From the NCBI GenBank assembly GCA_025800365.1, contig JAOXRT010000124.1, forward strand, positions 1 through 62,108: 62,108 bases of DNA, read 5' to 3'. Numbering within the stretch: position 1 is the stretch's first letter; the number at the start of each line of letters is the position of its first letter. The notes below the pieces were generated by a model. That model had not been told where the DNA came from, ran no database searches, and saw only the letters and a program-made list of their open reading frames with translations. This stretch comes from Cellvibrionaceae bacterium (GTDB lineage Bacteria > Pseudomonadota > Gammaproteobacteria > Pseudomonadales > Cellvibrionaceae). Positions 36,111-44,346 of this stretch are shown here, in pieces. A program made the position numbers and the translations under genes.

Positions 36111-36689
36111 ATGTACCAACATATCCACATTAAAAAATTGGCCATACTACTGGCAGCATGCAGCATCCAGCTCCTATCTTCAGCGGGCACTCATGCAGAC
36201 TCAAGTCCACCTTCTGCCGACACAGAAGGCTCAATTTATAAGAAGAAGGTATCGACAAGGGTGCGAGCGAGCGAGTCTAGCCTAAGTAAAATCTCAAAGT
36301 CTAAGGCTTCGATTGCTGAGCAAGGGGCCGTTTATACCCGCAAGGCGAACAGAAGGAATGACAAAGGCGGTGTACTGAAAACTCACGCACGAGCCTATGA
36401 GAAAGCTGACGGCACACAAGGATTGCGAACAAAACATGGCGGAAGGACTGCTGAAGGTGAATACTGGAGGCAGGTAAATAAGCAGCGCAACAACAAAAAT
36501 GGCGGCACAGTGAATAAGACTCGACAAAGCAGTTACAACGAGAGCGAAGGATTAAGCTACAGCAAAAACATATCCAGAGAAGGCGCCAACGGAAAAAGCT
36601 ATGAAGGTAGCGCAACCCTACAAGATGGAAAAATCATTAGGGAACACAGCTGCAAAGATGAGCAGGGCCTAGAAATAAGTTGTAAGTAA
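36111..36689 (+). CDS. Secreted basic repeat-like protein in cpxP position
   Basis: 192 residues with a signal peptide (about 1-29, ending THA). The mature protein is rich in Lys, Arg, Ser, Gly and Asn, with loose repeats of an aromatic-plus-basic unit (IYKKKVSTR, VYTRKANRR, YWRQVNKQR, YSKNISRE, each followed by Gly-rich turns). Two cysteines near the end (HSCKDEQGLEISCK) may pair. No family recognised, and it lacks the LTxxQ motifs of CpxP. It is divergent from the CpxRA-like pair, the place cpxP occupies in enteric bacteria, so it may be their target. Confidence 0.6.
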   Translation: MYQHIHIKKLAILLAACSIQLLSSAGTHADSSPPSADTEGSIYKKKVSTRVRASESSLSKISKSKASIAEQGAVYTRKANRRNDKGGVLKTHARAYEKADGTQGLRTKHGGRTAEGEYWRQVNKQRNNKNGGTVNKTRQSSYNESEGLSYSKNISREGANGKSYEGSATLQDGKIIREHSCKDEQGLEISCK

Positions 36690-36733
36690 AACTACCACAG
36701 ACTATCAACCACTCTAAACAAGAGCAAAGAGAC

Positions 36734-37510
36734 ATGTACAAGGCAATTTCTTCAATCATCTTTCTAGTAGTAACACTTTTCAGCTCACAACAGGCTGTAT
36801 CTCAAGAAGAACGATTCACCTACTATGAGAACGACGGAATTTTTATTTATTATGAAACCGATGAGATAGATAGCTACCGCAAACTTCTTCCCGACAGCTT
36901 TACCATGCCGGAAACTCCAATGGTGTTTGCATTCATATCCGATTTTTACAAAATGGATGCCAATACCAAACCCTACAAAGAAGCATCAATCTTTATCTTA
37001 GGCAAATACGAAGGCAATGAGTTTTGGCATTGTATTTTTATGCCGGTGACCAGCCAGGAATCTCGAATCGCAGGAATTCGACGCCTAGGCTTACCCAAAA
37101 CCATGGGCGATATCGACTTTAACCGCTCTGAGACAGCTTATTCTGCGCATGTTAAGACCGAAAATGGCCACGAAATGTCTCTAGAGCTGAGTGCCTTAGG
37201 TCAAGAAATCAGTGCTTCGGAAGAAGACACCATTAGAAACTTTTCAACACTACCCAAGCTAAATTTGCTAAATGGCGAAGTGGTCCAAATGGGCCGCAGC
37301 AGTAAGCGTAATATCTTGGATTTATCCCGAATTTTCAGTAAGCGACTCACTCTTAAAATGGGTAATGGCGATATTGAGTTGAATCGCTCTAATAACTCAT
37401 CCTCTGATAAGGCTCATCCTCTTGATCTAAAGCCTTCAAATATTCTGGCCGCCTACTATCTCAGAAATACTATTCCTTACCGCCTAAATGGTCGCCCCTT
37501 TAAGAAATAG
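36734..37510 (+). CDS. Secreted acetoacetate-decarboxylase-fold protein
   Basis: 258 residues with a signal peptide (about 1-23, ending AVS). The body can be aligned from memory with Clostridium acetobutylicum acetoacetate decarboxylase: GIFIYYETDEIDSYRKLLPDSF, then FWHCIFMPVTSQESRIAGIRRLGLPKTMGDI, then RNFSTLPKLNLLNGEV. The lysine in LPKT aligns with the Schiff-base Lys115; its neighbour Lys116, which lowers the pKa, is Thr. Export to the periplasm is unusual for this fold. It follows the basic protein gene by 44 bases and may share its promoter. Decarboxylation is not assured; ligand binding is an alternative. Confidence 0.65.
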   Translation: MYKAISSIIFLVVTLFSSQQAVSQEERFTYYENDGIFIYYETDEIDSYRKLLPDSFTMPETPMVFAFISDFYKMDANTKPYKEASIFILGKYEGNEFWHCIFMPVTSQESRIAGIRRLGLPKTMGDIDFNRSETAYSAHVKTENGHEMSLELSALGQEISASEEDTIRNFSTLPKLNLLNGEVVQMGRSSKRNILDLSRIFSKRLTLKMGNGDIELNRSNNSSSDKAHPLDLKPSNILAAYYLRNTIPYRLNGRPFKK

Positions 37511-37565
37511 CGGCAACAACCGCTTGGCTCAGCAGTTTCAGTTGAAACTCCTACTGACTCAGCCC

Positions 37566-37601
37566 AGCTGCCTAGCTTGCTCCCCGCAAGGCTAGGCAGC
37601 T
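37566..37601. terminator. Long hairpin after the secreted-protein genes
   Basis: AGCTGCCTAGCTTGC pairs with GCAAGGCTAGGCAGCT with one bulge over a four-base loop. It is 55 bases after the decarboxylase-fold gene. No T run follows, so it may be a 3' stability hairpin or a weak terminator. Confidence 0.45.
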
Positions 37602-37618
37602 AGCAACAAAGCTACTGC

Positions 37619-37637
37619 AAATGTATCGCATTGTATC
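37619..37637 (+). promoter_or_regulatory. RstA-box-like site upstream of the ABC module
   Basis: AAATGTATCGCATTGTATC differs by one base from the site at 33860-33878. Both are followed, 42 bases after the first GTATC begins, by CTACAAAT (here 37665-37672), which could be a -10 element. The gene at 37754 begins about 80 bases after it. Confidence 0.55.
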
Positions 37638-37753
37638 TAGCGGGCCTTCGAAATGGGAAAAAAGCTACAAATCATCACATTGTATTCATTTAAAGCAGCA
37701 CGTCAGCCATCAATAATAATCTAGCTGATAGATAAGATGGTAGCTGCACCAAA

Positions 37754-38245
37754 ATGGCCTTTAAAACAGAGATACACCAAACAGATAAGCATGACCATCG
37801 CGTCGACCCAAGGCTATCACTCGCACAATTGAATAATGAGGCCGATGCCATGCTAGGCCCATGCAAAACTCTCAATCAAAAAGAACGCGAGCAAGCAGAG
37901 CATATTTATCAGCAAATGGATGCCATATGGCAGTCCGTAATTGATTCAGCCGGAGAGCATATCAGTGATCGTGTAATCGAAGATTTCCTCGCATCCTCGC
38001 AATACCCTGTTATGCAAGAGCTAGAAGATAGCTTGCAGAGGCTTTATGAATTACAACCATTTACTGGTCTTAGTCAAGCCCAGTACCAATGGATCAAAGC
38101 GCTAAATATTCTGCTTGATGAGTTAAACAATGAGACCAGGTGTCGACTTACGACTGCGAATACTGAGCAACACAATCGCAGCCAAAGAGACTGCTCATCA
38201 TCCAAATTCACTGCTGTACACAGCATTTATAAGTATAGCCATTAA
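37754..38245 (+). CDS. Hypothetical helical protein, first gene of ABC module
   Basis: 163 residues, mainly predicted helix (NQKEREQAEHIYQQMDAIWQ and QELEDSLQRLYELQ), no signal peptide or membrane segment, His/Asp-rich N terminus, and a Ser/Arg/Asn-rich tail of about 35 residues. No family recognised. The ribosome binding site is poor. It ends three bases before the ABC gene. As an upstream partner of a type I exporter-like protein it might be a substrate or an accessory factor. Confidence 0.5.
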   Translation: MAFKTEIHQTDKHDHRVDPRLSLAQLNNEADAMLGPCKTLNQKEREQAEHIYQQMDAIWQSVIDSAGEHISDRVIEDFLASSQYPVMQELEDSLQRLYELQPFTGLSQAQYQWIKALNILLDELNNETRCRLTTANTEQHNRSQRDCSSSKFTAVHSIYKYSH

Positions 38246-38248
38246 GAT

Positions 38249-39910
38249 ATGATCAGTTTTACCAAGCAAATCTTGATAGAAAACGATGCTCTCCGCTCAT
38301 CCAGAATCATTCAGATGAGCGCTATTAAGAACCTCTTATTATTAGGTCTAGCGAGCTACGTTATAGCCCAACCGATAGAGAGCAGCACAATAACTGCGCT
38401 TATTTTAACAAGCCTATCTGCATTTCTAATTATTGGCTATTACAATCGGCAACGCCATATGGCGCTCTCGAACTTCTCCAATAGATTAGAGCAACAACGC
38501 ATAGATGACATATTCACCCCTGATGGCGAGATGGTAACTCAGCCCGCAGGAGAAACAGCCAAGCCTTTATCAAAATTGGAAGAACTAGGAAGACTTAAGC
38601 TCCTAATATGCGGACCAGGAATTCCAGCCATATTAGACAGCTTTTGGACACCCTTTTATTTGCTGGCTCTTTTTGCTGTTGATATTCGCATTGGTTCCTT
38701 AGCATGCCTTTGCGTTTTCTTGCTTTGGCTGTTTCATCAGCTCAAAGAGCTGCTAACACTCGAAGAGGCGATAAATGCTAAAGCCAAGCAAGCACAAGCC
38801 AAGCATTCATTAACGTCATTCTTCAATCACCGCGATAGCGCTATTGCTATGGGCATGCAGCAGAGCTTTAAAGACTCTTGGCTTAGGCGATACAATGCTA
38901 ATCAAAACCAGCTAAACGCCTGCAACGGCATCAACAGTTTATTCTCGAACTTGCTCAGGCTTTGCGGTAACGCCAGCTTGTGCGGACTTGCCATCATGGG
39001 CGCACAACTCGCCTTTAGCTCACAAATAAGCTACTCCAGCTTAGCGATAAGCTTGATCGTTTTTCACCAAATTGTTTTTTCACTAAATGATGCGTTTAAA
39101 TTTCATAGTCGATTTCAAGCTGAAAATTTCGACCCTAAAAAAGCATTAATTATAGAGCCGACATCAACCACTCCTAAAACAACAATCAACAATAAACTAA
39201 GTATCGAACTACGTCATGCATCCATTGGTGACGAACGATTCTCCCCCATATTTTTTAACGCTGACCTCTACTTAACCCCTGGGGAAATCCACCTTTTTAA
39301 AGGGCAAGCACAAAGCGGAAAAACCAGCTTATGCCACGCGATGTTAGGCCTAGAGCCATGTCTACAAGGAGTCATTAAAGTCGCCGACCTAGATATTCGC
39401 GAGTGGACCGATAGGAATCGCGCTGAACACATAGCCTTTATCAGCCAAAAGCCCGAGTTAATCGCAGGCACAATCTCTGAAAACATTAGCCGCTTTACGA
39501 ATGCCGACATTTCGGAAGTCATAAAAGCTGCCAAAATGGCTGGCGTTCATTCCGATATCCTTCGCTTACCGCAAAACTACCAGAGCAAGATCGGCGACGG
39601 CTGCCAACAAATCTCCGTACTCCAAAAACAAAAAATTGCTTTAGCAAGGGCAGTATTTGGGAAGCCCAAACTCATCATATTTGATGACCCAAGCGAACAC
39701 TTGTGTGCCAGCTCAAACGCCCAACTATTGCAACTGATACGTCAATTAAGAGATGCCGGATCGACAATCATCATTACAAGCAGCCTCGATATATTTGATC
39801 TATATGCCGACCATAGTTACCAACTCATAGACCATCAGATACTAGAACTGGATTCTAATATACGCACCAGCGCCATGTTTTCCTCTAGACGACTACTGAA
39901 TCAACGATAA
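38249..39910 (+). CDS. PrtD-type ABC exporter with eroded ATPase motifs
   Basis: 553 residues. The membrane half (about 25-290) keeps PrtD/type I secretion marks such as LDSFWTPFYLLALFAVD and RDSAIAMGMQQSFKDSWLRRY. In the ATPase half (about 315-540), Walker A is acceptable (GQAQSGKTS, near 352) and the Q-loop present (AFISQKPELIAGTISENI), but the LSGGQ signature is replaced by QISVLQKQK, the catalytic Glu of Walker B by Asp (IIFDDPSEH) and the H-loop His by Ser (IITSSLD). Weak or no ATP hydrolysis is likely. No HlyD-like partner or TolC gene is adjacent. Confidence 0.75.
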   Translation: MISFTKQILIENDALRSSRIIQMSAIKNLLLLGLASYVIAQPIESSTITALILTSLSAFLIIGYYNRQRHMALSNFSNRLEQQRIDDIFTPDGEMVTQPAGETAKPLSKLEELGRLKLLICGPGIPAILDSFWTPFYLLALFAVDIRIGSLACLCVFLLWLFHQLKELLTLEEAINAKAKQAQAKHSLTSFFNHRDSAIAMGMQQSFKDSWLRRYNANQNQLNACNGINSLFSNLLRLCGNASLCGLAIMGAQLAFSSQISYSSLAISLIVFHQIVFSLNDAFKFHSRFQAENFDPKKALIIEPTSTTPKTTINNKLSIELRHASIGDERFSPIFFNADLYLTPGEIHLFKGQAQSGKTSLCHAMLGLEPCLQGVIKVADLDIREWTDRNRAEHIAFISQKPELIAGTISENISRFTNADISEVIKAAKMAGVHSDILRLPQNYQSKIGDGCQQISVLQKQKIALARAVFGKPKLIIFDDPSEHLCASSNAQLLQLIRQLRDAGSTIIITSSLDIFDLYADHSYQLIDHQILELDSNIRTSAMFSSRRLLNQR

Positions 39911-39923
39911 GCCGAGTGTATAG

Positions 39924-40367
39924 ATGAAAACCAGCCACTTAGATTACAGTCGAATCGATTCTGATAACTCAAGCAGCAATATAGGACTAGTGCTTGTATT
40001 TACATTACTTGCAGCCTTAAGCTTGCTAGCCAAACACCAACTTGACGGTAAGCTCAGTGAATTTTCAGCCGACTCAAGCGAAATCCAAGGGCATAGCAAA
40101 ACGACAAGTTATCTCGGTGTAATCAAGAGCCTCGATATCAATAGAAATGGACAAAAAGCCAAGCTAAAATTATTACTGCTGCTCGACCAGCAGAATAACA
40201 TTAAGAAAGTCTGGACCTTGAATTGCAATGGAGACTGTGGCGCAAACATTACAAGAGATAAAATCGCCAGCACGGTCCAGAGTAGCCGTAGCATTCGAGG
40301 GCTCTCGTTAAGCCCTCCTAATTTAGAGCTGGTTCACAGCCCCAGGAACGAAAGCTTTAACTTTTGA
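39924..40367 (+). CDS. Small membrane-anchored protein at the HlyD position
   Basis: 147 residues: a 20-residue polar cytoplasmic start, one helix (about 20-36), then a soluble, probably periplasmic part with one Cys pair (LNCNGDCGAN). In PrtD-PrtE systems this place is taken by the membrane fusion protein; here size and sequence do not match HlyD, although the single N-terminal anchor does. No family recognised. It is 13 bases after the ABC gene and is surely cotranscribed. Confidence 0.5.
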   Translation: MKTSHLDYSRIDSDNSSSNIGLVLVFTLLAALSLLAKHQLDGKLSEFSADSSEIQGHSKTTSYLGVIKSLDINRNGQKAKLKLLLLLDQQNNIKKVWTLNCNGDCGANITRDKIASTVQSSRSIRGLSLSPPNLELVHSPRNESFNF

Positions 40368-40485
40368 CTCGCCAGCAATAGCGACGGCTCTAAGGAAACA
40401 ATTGAGCAAAGCGGGCCAAGCATATTGACCTATATGCCAACAAAGCGCATCATTCAACGGTTTTAATAAGAACTGGAACTGTGAC

Positions 40486-40782
40486 GTGGACGACCTACAA
40501 AAAGAACATCACCGCCTGACCGGCCTGTTTATCGAAATGTGCAACACAGCCGCTCAAGAAACTGAAAACCCGAATTTGGTTGCTGCCGCTTTAATGACCG
40601 CAAGCGCCAACTACTGCTCTTATGTGTCTACCGGCAATGCCGGCTACCTTTCAGAAAAAGGTATCGATGACTTAACCGAGCGCTTTCGTGCTAACTTGCA
40701 AGTATTGCAAGATATTAAGAAAGACGAACACGAAAAAGCCATGGCCGCCGCGCAGGCCGCTGAAGCTATTAAGAAAGACTAG
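40486..40782 (+). CDS. DUF3144-like small protein
   Basis: 98 residues from a GTG. All-helical soluble protein: FIEMCNTAAQETENPNLVAAALMTASANYCSYV, then a repeated acidic/basic tail with Ala/Lys (EKAMAAAQAAEAIKKD). The middle fits DUF3144, a proteobacterial family of unknown role. A strong terminator follows. It stands apart from the ABC module by 118 bases. Confidence 0.6.
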   Translation: MDDLQKEHHRLTGLFIEMCNTAAQETENPNLVAAALMTASANYCSYVSTGNAGYLSEKGIDDLTERFRANLQVLQDIKKDEHEKAMAAAQAAEAIKKD

Positions 40783-40825
40783 GCTTAATTGCAGGCAAGT
40801 CTTTATGCCTCAAAACGAAGCCATT

Positions 40826-40854
40826 AAAAAACCCAGCAAATGCTGGGTTTTTTA
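40826..40854. terminator. Bidirectional rho-independent terminator
   Basis: ACCCAGCA/TGCTGGGT stem with a two-base loop, preceded by an A run and followed by a T run. It serves both the DUF3144-like gene and the convergent carotenoid oxygenase gene. Confidence 0.9.
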
Positions 40855-40874
40855 ATACTACAGAGCAGAGAGAT

Positions 40875-42413
40875 TTACTCGCCGTAAAGATCCTCTCCTC
40901 GCACCCAGTTAGCATGGAAGCCTCCTGGTACGCGCTGTGGCAGCTTCAACTTACAGACAGGCCCCTGAGCAACATTTCGCGCATCAAAGATCAAACAGTA
41001 AGACGTCCAGTCGTTAGTGTCGGTAGCGATGGTCACCAAGTACCCTTGATCTTCGGGGTCATTGCGAGTCGCACCTTTGGCCGGACAGAAAGGTGCCTCA
41101 CTACCGAATACACCCTCGCCATAATCCCAGCGTTCTAAATCGCCATTTTCAACGTCATATTTCAGCATTGCACCAAATGCTAAGGTGCCTACGCCGTCGT
41201 CCTTGCGGGTCATAATATATTGGTTAAAGCTGTAGCGAGTTTTATAGCCCATATAAAGAGGGTTAGAACGGTTGAACTCGGAATTTAGCGTATCAATATC
41301 ATGCTCAATTACCTCGCCCGTCTTCATATTAAACTTCCAGACGTACAAGTTAGCCTCGAGTCGCATATAGGCCAACATATGAGAAAGCTCACCCTCAGTA
41401 GGGTCCGCTTTTGGCATTGGGTTGGTTGAGCGACAGCCTACCTGAATCACCCAATCACCCTCTTCCCAGCAGTTGGTTACATGCAAAATGTAGCAAGGCT
41501 CGCATTCAAACCACTTCACTTCATCGCCATTACCGTAACGTGGCTGCACACCGAATCGAGTTGGCACATCACGATGGAAGGTCATTACTCGCTTATTGGT
41601 TTTTTCCAATAAGTCCACATCGTGGAAGAAAGGACAGTCATGCACGATCACATAATTAGGTGTTACGCCAATATCGTGAGGCAGGCGCGGGCCCGGCAAG
41701 GCAACGCCAGTTTCGTGTTTGATATTGCCATCTTTATCGGCGATGCCGTAAGTGTAATAAGGGTAGTCGTCAGAGTAATCAAAGAAGACCAACTCACCAT
41801 TTTCCAAATCGACTTTAGAGTGAGCCGATAGTGCCCGCTTAAGGCCACCATTTAGATCTTCTCTACCCTTGGTATCTAAGGTGTCCATATCAAGCTTGTA
41901 TGGAATACCAGCGTTGTACCATAGCGACATAATATGGCCGTTGTAGTACATCACGTCGGTATTGGAAGTATCTTTAATGGGGAAACCTGGCAAGCTGAAA
42001 TCAAATGGCCCCATTACACCAGGCCAAACAGCCGTGCCTTCTTCCGCTTCTTTTACTTTGGCATCCGTTTGAATCCAACGGTTGCGGTAACTGGCCTTGC
42101 CGTCTTTAAAATTGATCATGTGCAACATGCCATCGCCATCGAAGGCATGGTAGTTAAAGCGAGGCTTATAAACGGCGTTGGGACCGTTGCGCAGATAGGC
42201 ACCATAAAGATCCGCAGGAATCTCACCTTCTACAACTTCTAATGTATCGGCCTGCACTTCTTCACAGATTGGCGCATAGACACCATGCAAATAAGGATTG
42301 TCGATTTCCTTAGTCCAAGCGGGTGCATTTGGGGCTGGGTTGCCCTGCTTGTCTTCGATAATGGTGCACTTTGCAGCGACCTCTAGATTGGCAGCGTCTA
42401 TTGGTGAATTCAT
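40875..42413 (-). CDS. Carotenoid oxygenase family dioxygenase
   Basis: 512 residues, no signal peptide. Family of iron(II) dioxygenases that split double bonds in carotenoids, stilbenes or related compounds. The four iron-binding histidines can be placed in LSAHSKVD, RLPHDIGVT, YILHVTNCW and GGFHANW; early LYGAYLRNGPNAVY and DGDGMLHM are also typical. A strong GGAGG precedes the ATG. No carotenoid biosynthesis gene is near, so an apocarotenoid or lignostilbene-type aromatic substrate is as likely as a carotenoid. Confidence 0.9.
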   Translation of the reverse strand: MNSPIDAANLEVAAKCTIIEDKQGNPAPNAPAWTKEIDNPYLHGVYAPICEEVQADTLEVVEGEIPADLYGAYLRNGPNAVYKPRFNYHAFDGDGMLHMINFKDGKASYRNRWIQTDAKVKEAEEGTAVWPGVMGPFDFSLPGFPIKDTSNTDVMYYNGHIMSLWYNAGIPYKLDMDTLDTKGREDLNGGLKRALSAHSKVDLENGELVFFDYSDDYPYYTYGIADKDGNIKHETGVALPGPRLPHDIGVTPNYVIVHDCPFFHDVDLLEKTNKRVMTFHRDVPTRFGVQPRYGNGDEVKWFECEPCYILHVTNCWEEGDWVIQVGCRSTNPMPKADPTEGELSHMLAYMRLEANLYVWKFNMKTGEVIEHDIDTLNSEFNRSNPLYMGYKTRYSFNQYIMTRKDDGVGTLAFGAMLKYDVENGDLERWDYGEGVFGSEAPFCPAKGATRNDPEDQGYLVTIATDTNDWTSYCLIFDARNVAQGPVCKLKLPQRVPGGFHANWVRGEDLYGE

Positions 42414-42617
42414 GGCTTGTGGCCTCCATTTCTGGCTATTTCGAAGTTTATATTGTTATCACTATGGTCTAATCATGGCTTAGTAAGTTTATTAATGCAA
42501 GTTATAAAAGCTAAATTAGCACAAAGTGAAAATAAATAGCCTATGAGCAGGCCACTTTTTCTTGGCTCAGGTACAATAGCGGCAATTTTCTATGCACTGA
42601 TTGGAGGCTGACGCGCT

Positions 42618-44282
42618 ATGGCGCAATACGTTTACAGCATGAACAGAGTGGGCAAAATTGTCCCACCAAAACGTCAAATTCTGAAAGATATATCCTTGAG
42701 TTTCTTCCCTGGCGCAAAAATTGGCGTTCTTGGTTTGAACGGTTCAGGTAAATCCACCCTGCTACGCATCATGGCTGGCGTCGATACCGACTACAACGGT
42801 GAAGCCCGCCCAATGCCAGGCATTAAGGTTGGCTACCTTCCGCAGGAACCGCAATTAGATGAAGCGAAAGATGTGCGCGGCAATGTTGAAGACGGTGTTC
42901 GTGAAGCACTTGATGCCATCGCGGGTTTAGATCAGGTATACGCGGCCTATGCCGAAGAAGGTGCTGACTTCGACGCACTGGCTAAGCAGCAAGGTGAATA
43001 CGAAGATATTATTCAAGCTTGGGATGCCCACAATCTGGATCACAAACTAGAACAAGCGGCCGACGCCTTACGCCTGCCACCTTGGGACGCCGATGTCAGC
43101 AAACTCTCCGGTGGTGAAAAGCGTCGCGTAGCACTTTGTCGCCTGTTACTATCTCGCCCAGACATGTTGCTACTTGATGAACCGACCAACCACTTGGACG
43201 CCGAATCAGTATTCTGGCTTGAGCAGTTCCTACAAGAATTCTCTGGCACCGTAGTGGCCATTACCCACGATCGCTACTTCCTAGATAATGCAGCCGGTTG
43301 GATTTTGGAACTTGACCGTGGCCACGGTATTCCTTATGAAGGCAACTACACCACTTGGCTAGAAACCAAAGAGCAGCGTCTTGAGCAAGAACAAAAAGCA
43401 GAGGCCGCACATAACAAAGCCATCAAGGCAGAATTGGAGTGGGTGCGCCAGAACCCGAAGGGCCGTCAAGCCAAAAACAAAGCGCGTTTAGCTCGCTTTG
43501 ATGAAATGCAGTCGCAAGATTTCCAATCTCGCAATGAGACCAATGAAATCTATATCCCACCAGGAGAGCGCCTGGGCGATAAGGTTATTGAAATCAAAAA
43601 CCTAAGCAAAAGTTTTGGTGATCGTAAGTTAATTGACGACCTGAGCCTAACCATTCCTAAGGGCGCAATCGTTGGTATTATCGGTGGTAACGGTGCCGGT
43701 AAATCTACCCTATTCCGCATGATCGCAGGTACTGAACAACCTGATTCGGGCTCTGTAGAATTAGGCGAAACGGTTAAAGTGGCCTATGTTGAACAGGGGC
43801 GTGAAAACCTAGACGACAACCAAAATGTTTGGGAAGCCATTTCCGACGGCCACGATGTTTTGAAGATTGGCAACTACGAAGTTAGTTCACGCAGCTATGT
43901 CGGCCGCTTTAACTTCAAGGGTACTGATCAGCAAAAACGCGTCGGTGAATTATCCGGTGGTGAACGTGGCCGCTTGCACCTAGCTAACACTTTAAAGCAA
44001 GGCGCCAATGTATTACTGCTCGATGAACCGTCAAACGATTTGGATGTTGAAACCTTACGCGCACTGGAAGAAGCCCTGCTTACCTTCCCAGGTTGTGCGC
44101 TGGTAATCTCGCACGATCGCTGGTTCTTAGATCGCGTAGCGACACATATCCTAGCCTATGAAGGCGAAAGTGATATTGTATTCTTTGAAGGTAACTACAC
44201 CGAATACCATGAAGACTTTGTTGCCCGTAAAGGCGCCGATGCCGGACCCAAGCGAATGAAGTACAAGCCTATTAAGGCCTAA
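42618..44282 (+). CDS. ettA: Energy-dependent translational throttle protein EttA (ABC-F)
   Basis: 554 residues against 555 in E. coli. Two ABC domains: Walker A GLNGSGKST and GGNGAGKST, signatures LSGGEKRRVALCR and LSGGERGRLHLAN, Walker B LLLDEPTNHLD and LLLDEPSNDLD. No membrane part. The arm and linker regions are of normal length. It binds the ribosomal E site and gates the first peptide bond according to ATP/ADP. ATG preceded by TTGGAGG; a terminator follows. Confidence 0.96.
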   Translation: MAQYVYSMNRVGKIVPPKRQILKDISLSFFPGAKIGVLGLNGSGKSTLLRIMAGVDTDYNGEARPMPGIKVGYLPQEPQLDEAKDVRGNVEDGVREALDAIAGLDQVYAAYAEEGADFDALAKQQGEYEDIIQAWDAHNLDHKLEQAADALRLPPWDADVSKLSGGEKRRVALCRLLLSRPDMLLLDEPTNHLDAESVFWLEQFLQEFSGTVVAITHDRYFLDNAAGWILELDRGHGIPYEGNYTTWLETKEQRLEQEQKAEAAHNKAIKAELEWVRQNPKGRQAKNKARLARFDEMQSQDFQSRNETNEIYIPPGERLGDKVIEIKNLSKSFGDRKLIDDLSLTIPKGAIVGIIGGNGAGKSTLFRMIAGTEQPDSGSVELGETVKVAYVEQGRENLDDNQNVWEAISDGHDVLKIGNYEVSSRSYVGRFNFKGTDQQKRVGELSGGERGRLHLANTLKQGANVLLLDEPSNDLDVETLRALEEALLTFPGCALVISHDRWFLDRVATHILAYEGESDIVFFEGNYTEYHEDFVARKGADAGPKRMKYKPIKA

Positions 44283-44301
44283 GCTTTAAGGTGTAAGCCA
44301 A

Positions 44302-44329
44302 AAGCCCGGTTATCACCGGGCTTTTTTAT
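44302..44329. terminator. Rho-independent terminator after ettA
   Basis: AAGCCCGGT/ACCGGGCTT stem with a four-base loop and a T run; also placed to serve the convergent paraoxonase-like gene. Confidence 0.88.
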
Positions 44330-44346
44330 TTTCAGTGCAAAAATAC

